A stretch of 16,565 bases of DNA. Origin: CAYHBO01 sp964354855 (GTDB taxonomy: Bacteria; Babelota; Babeliae; Babelales; RVW-14). Shown in pieces: positions 14,512 through 16,565 of the stretch. The translations under genes and the position numbers were made by a program. How positions within the stretch are numbered: the stretch's first letter is position 1; each line of letters starts with the position of its first letter. A model generated the notes under the pieces. It was not told the DNA's origin. It made no database searches and saw nothing but the letters and a program-made list of their open reading frames with translations. The DNA is taken from positions 1-16,565 of the forward strand of contig CAYHBO010000036.1 in the NCBI GenBank assembly GCA_964354855.1, given 5' to 3'.

Positions 14512-15669
14512 ATGAAAAAAATAGGGATGATTTTTCCAGGACAGGGATCACAATCACTTGGGATGGGGAAAGAATTATACGATAAACATCGTATAGTACA
14601 AGAATATTTTGAAGAAGCATCAAGTTGTCTTGAACAGAATTTTGTACGGCTTTGCTTTGCATCATCTGATCGAGAATTAAAAGAAACGGTAAACGCGCAA
14701 ACATCAATTTTTTTAGTAAGCGCCGCAATCGTTTCACTCTTACAAGTAAAATATGAAATTAAGCCGCATATGGTTGCTGGGCATAGCTCAGGAGAGTATG
14801 CGGCTATTTTTGCTGCAGGGGGTATGACGTTTGCAGATGCCTTATATTTGTTAAAAAAACGTGCCATGTTTATGGATGAAGCTACCCAAAAGCATAAAGG
14901 TGGGATGATGGCGGTGATCAATCTGCCGCATAATACGCTTCAAGAAATTTGTCGTGAGTATGACGATGGTACTGATGAAAACGTTGCCGAAATTGTTAAC
15001 TATAATAGCTCAACGCAGATGGTTGTTTCTGGAACCTTGCATACGCTTGAGCAGATCGCTGTAGAAGTAAAAACCTATGGTGGTAAAGCGATCATGCTAA
15101 ATGTTGCAGGTGCGTTTCATTCACGCTTGATGAAAGAGGCGGCTGATTTATTTGCTTTATACATGGTTAAAGTTGATTTTAAAGATTTAACGGTACCGTT
15201 GGTGAATAACATTAATGCTGATGTTGTAACTACCGGTGAACAGGTACATGCTTCGATTAAAACTCAAATGGCGTCGCCGGTTTGTTGGCGTCAAGCTATG
15301 GAACGGTTTCGTGAGTGTGATATTATTCTTGAGATTGGCCCTGATGACAAGTTGTCTAAAATGCTTGCACGAGAGTGGCCGGATAAACAAATTCTTTCAA
15401 TTCATACTGAACAAGACATTGAAAAACTTTTTATGTTGCTTGAACGTGACGTAGTAAAACGTGAACATCATGCTCATTGTGATCGAGAAGATTGTGCGCT
15501 TGAAGAGTTAGTTGTCGTGAATGCTGCAACAGGGGCTACTGAGATTGTTAATCAATGTAGTGGGCAACAAGACATTAGTCTGATCGAACCAATTGTTTTA
15601 CAAGAACCTATTGCTGAATTGATTGTACCTGAGAGTAGTATTTCAGGAGAGAATCAAAGCGATGCTTAA
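14512..15669 (+). CDS. fabD: Malonyl-CoA:ACP transacylase with long C-terminal tail
   Basis: FabD transfers malonyl from CoA to acyl carrier protein, supplying the extender unit for fatty-acid synthesis. The hydrolase-like core is complete: PGQGSQ (9-14), the nucleophile S92 in GHSSGEY (usually GHSLGEY), and catalytic H203 in GAFHS. The core ends near residue 315 (HTEQDIEKLFMLLERDV), matching the usual 305-320 length. A further 70 residues follow, with a His/Cys cluster (H319, H320, H322, C323, C328) and then a Val/Ile/Glu/Pro-rich stretch ending in Ser/Gly. I know no FabD with this tail. AAGGGG lies 5 bases before the ATG. Its end overlaps fabG by 8 bases, so the two are probably translationally coupled. 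Confidence 0.93.
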   Translation: MKKIGMIFPGQGSQSLGMGKELYDKHRIVQEYFEEASSCLEQNFVRLCFASSDRELKETVNAQTSIFLVSAAIVSLLQVKYEIKPHMVAGHSSGEYAAIFAAGGMTFADALYLLKKRAMFMDEATQKHKGGMMAVINLPHNTLQEICREYDDGTDENVAEIVNYNSSTQMVVSGTLHTLEQIAVEVKTYGGKAIMLNVAGAFHSRLMKEAADLFALYMVKVDFKDLTVPLVNNINADVVTTGEQVHASIKTQMASPVCWRQAMERFRECDIILEIGPDDKLSKMLAREWPDKQILSIHTEQDIEKLFMLLERDVVKREHHAHCDREDCALEELVVVNAATGATEIVNQCSGQQDISLIEPIVLQEPIAELIVPESSISGENQSDA

Positions 15670-16423
15670 CACCTCTACACCCTTAAACATTTTAATTACC
15701 GGTGGTCTTGGCGGTATCGGGCAAGGGATTATTGATCTTCTTGCGGCGCGCGGTGACCGTTTGTTTGTTATTGATTGTGTTGATGTCAATGACAGTCGCG
15801 TTGCACAACTTACTGAAAAACAACTATATTATCATCAGGTTGATATTGTCGATGTTGCAGCCATAAAAAATGGGTTTGTGCAGCTTGACCATGCCTTGGA
15901 TGGTAAACCGTTACATGTATTGGTCAATAATGCGGGAATTACCCGCGATACCTTAGCGATTCGTATGCAGGAACCTGATTGGGATGATGTCATGGATATC
16001 AATCTTAAAGGTTCTTTTTTTTGTGCCCAACAGGCGCTGATTCGTATGATTAAAGCTCCAGCGATTAATGCCCATGGTACCAAAGGGTATTTAATTAACA
16101 TGGCCTCAGTTGCAGGCCTTAGGGGGAATCCGGGACAAGCGAATTATGCCGCAAGCAAAGCAGGTTTGGTTGCAATGACAAAATCATTAGCAGCTGAGTA
16201 TGCGGGACGTAACATTTTAGTTAATGCTATTGCACCGGGGTTTATTCAAACGCCGATGACCGAAAAACTTTCTGATAAAACGAAAGAACACATCTTATCA
16301 CGCATTGTGCTTAACCGTTTTGGGACCGTCCAAGATGTGGCGCACATGGTTGCGTTTCTTACTTCAGGACATGCCGATTATATCACAGGTCAGGTGATTT
16401 CAGTTGATGGCGGGATGTTGTAA
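15662..16423 (+). CDS. fabG: 3-oxoacyl-ACP reductase (SDR family)
   Basis: FabG reduces beta-ketoacyl-ACP with NADPH in the elongation cycle. The short-chain dehydrogenase motifs are present: the nucleotide-binding T13-GGLGGIG20, NNAG near 95, catalytic S149 (INMASVAG), and Y162-x-x-x-K166 in YAASKAG. PGFIQTPMT and the C-terminal ITGQVISVDGGML are typical of FabG. Length 253 is normal. Translation could start further upstream in frame, but ATG 15662 overlaps the fabD stop, has AGGAG 12 bases before it, and gives the standard N-terminus. The fabD-fabG pairing supports a fatty-acid role over other SDR substrates. No fabH, fabF or acpP is seen before the window ends, and no clear terminator follows. 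Confidence 0.93.
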   Translation: MLNTSTPLNILITGGLGGIGQGIIDLLAARGDRLFVIDCVDVNDSRVAQLTEKQLYYHQVDIVDVAAIKNGFVQLDHALDGKPLHVLVNNAGITRDTLAIRMQEPDWDDVMDINLKGSFFCAQQALIRMIKAPAINAHGTKGYLINMASVAGLRGNPGQANYAASKAGLVAMTKSLAAEYAGRNILVNAIAPGFIQTPMTEKLSDKTKEHILSRIVLNRFGTVQDVAHMVAFLTSGHADYITGQVISVDGGML

Positions 16424-16427
16424 TTTT

Positions 16428-16529
16428 TTATAAATCTGGATCTGGAAAAAAGTCTTGAAGTTCAATGACTTCATCATCAGTATCTTCAGCATGATGTCTA
16501 CTTACGGTGACGACTATAGCTTGATACCT
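16428..16529 (-). pseudogene. Possible gene remnant or broken C-terminus
   Basis: A minus-strand frame of 33 codons ends at a stop at 16428-16430 and reads RYQAIVVTVSRHH, then AEDTDDEVIELQDFFPDPDL, an acidic tail that looks like a real protein end. It is closed upstream by TGA (16530-16532) and has no ATG, GTG or TTG start. It may be a frameshifted gene remnant or chance coding. No homologue is recognised. Confidence 0.2.
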
Positions 16530-16565
16530 TCAAATTAAGATTGATAAAAGAAAAGAAATTTTTAT

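Noticed and set aside
14460..14921. Minus-strand 153-residue frame opposite fabD
   Set aside because: It is antisense to the conserved FabD core and crosses the palindrome; it is a frame shadow with no start signal.

Overview
The window is a low-GC bacterial chromosome segment with compact genes, mostly clear Shine-Dalgarno sites, and two 100-N assembly gaps (5394-5493, 9604-9703). Housekeeping genes are interleaved with orphan proteins that carry signal peptides, repeats or low-complexity tracts. This mix suggests a small-genome, probably host-associated lineage. The style (orphan secreted proteins beside RodA, SbcC, tsf-pyrH-frr and a short fatty-acid cluster) reminds me of Candidatus Dependentiae/Babeliae (TM6), but that assignment is an inference, since no rRNA or marker phylogeny is available here.

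Left third (1-5760): the tail of an unknown gene, an orphan exported protein with an internal helical repeat, a YdjM-like membrane protein, a second orphan exported protein, a convergent TatD-family nuclease, the nucleoid protein HU, and a CPBP-family membrane protease whose start lies in the HU terminator hairpin. A minus-strand exported protein with a tandem-repeat linker is interrupted by the first gap. Intergenic 1736-1953 and 5744-6257 are structured and not ordinary spacers.

Middle (6258-9823): rodA (cell elongation) on the minus strand is divergent from sbcC (Rad50-like DNA repair ATPase) on the plus strand. sbcC carries the second gap, which hides its C-terminal signature and Walker B region.

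Right (9896-16423): a minus-strand translation/nucleotide operon tsf-pyrH-frr (EF-Ts, UMP kinase, ribosome recycling factor) converges on sbcC at a shared terminator. It is divergent from a plus-strand cluster rpmF-plsX-(membrane-anchored TPR-like protein)-fabD-fabG, covering ribosomal protein L32, phospholipid acyl transfer and fatty-acid elongation. FabD has an unusual 70-residue tail and a perfect palindrome at its predicted transcription start. The last 140 bases hold no confident gene, only a startless minus-strand open stretch.

I found no tRNA, rRNA, CRISPR array, insertion sequence or obvious defence or toxin system. The best candidates for undescribed biology are the orphan repeat-containing exported proteins, the strong minus-strand promoter that opens a structured 400-nt leader or RNA, and the two palindromes.
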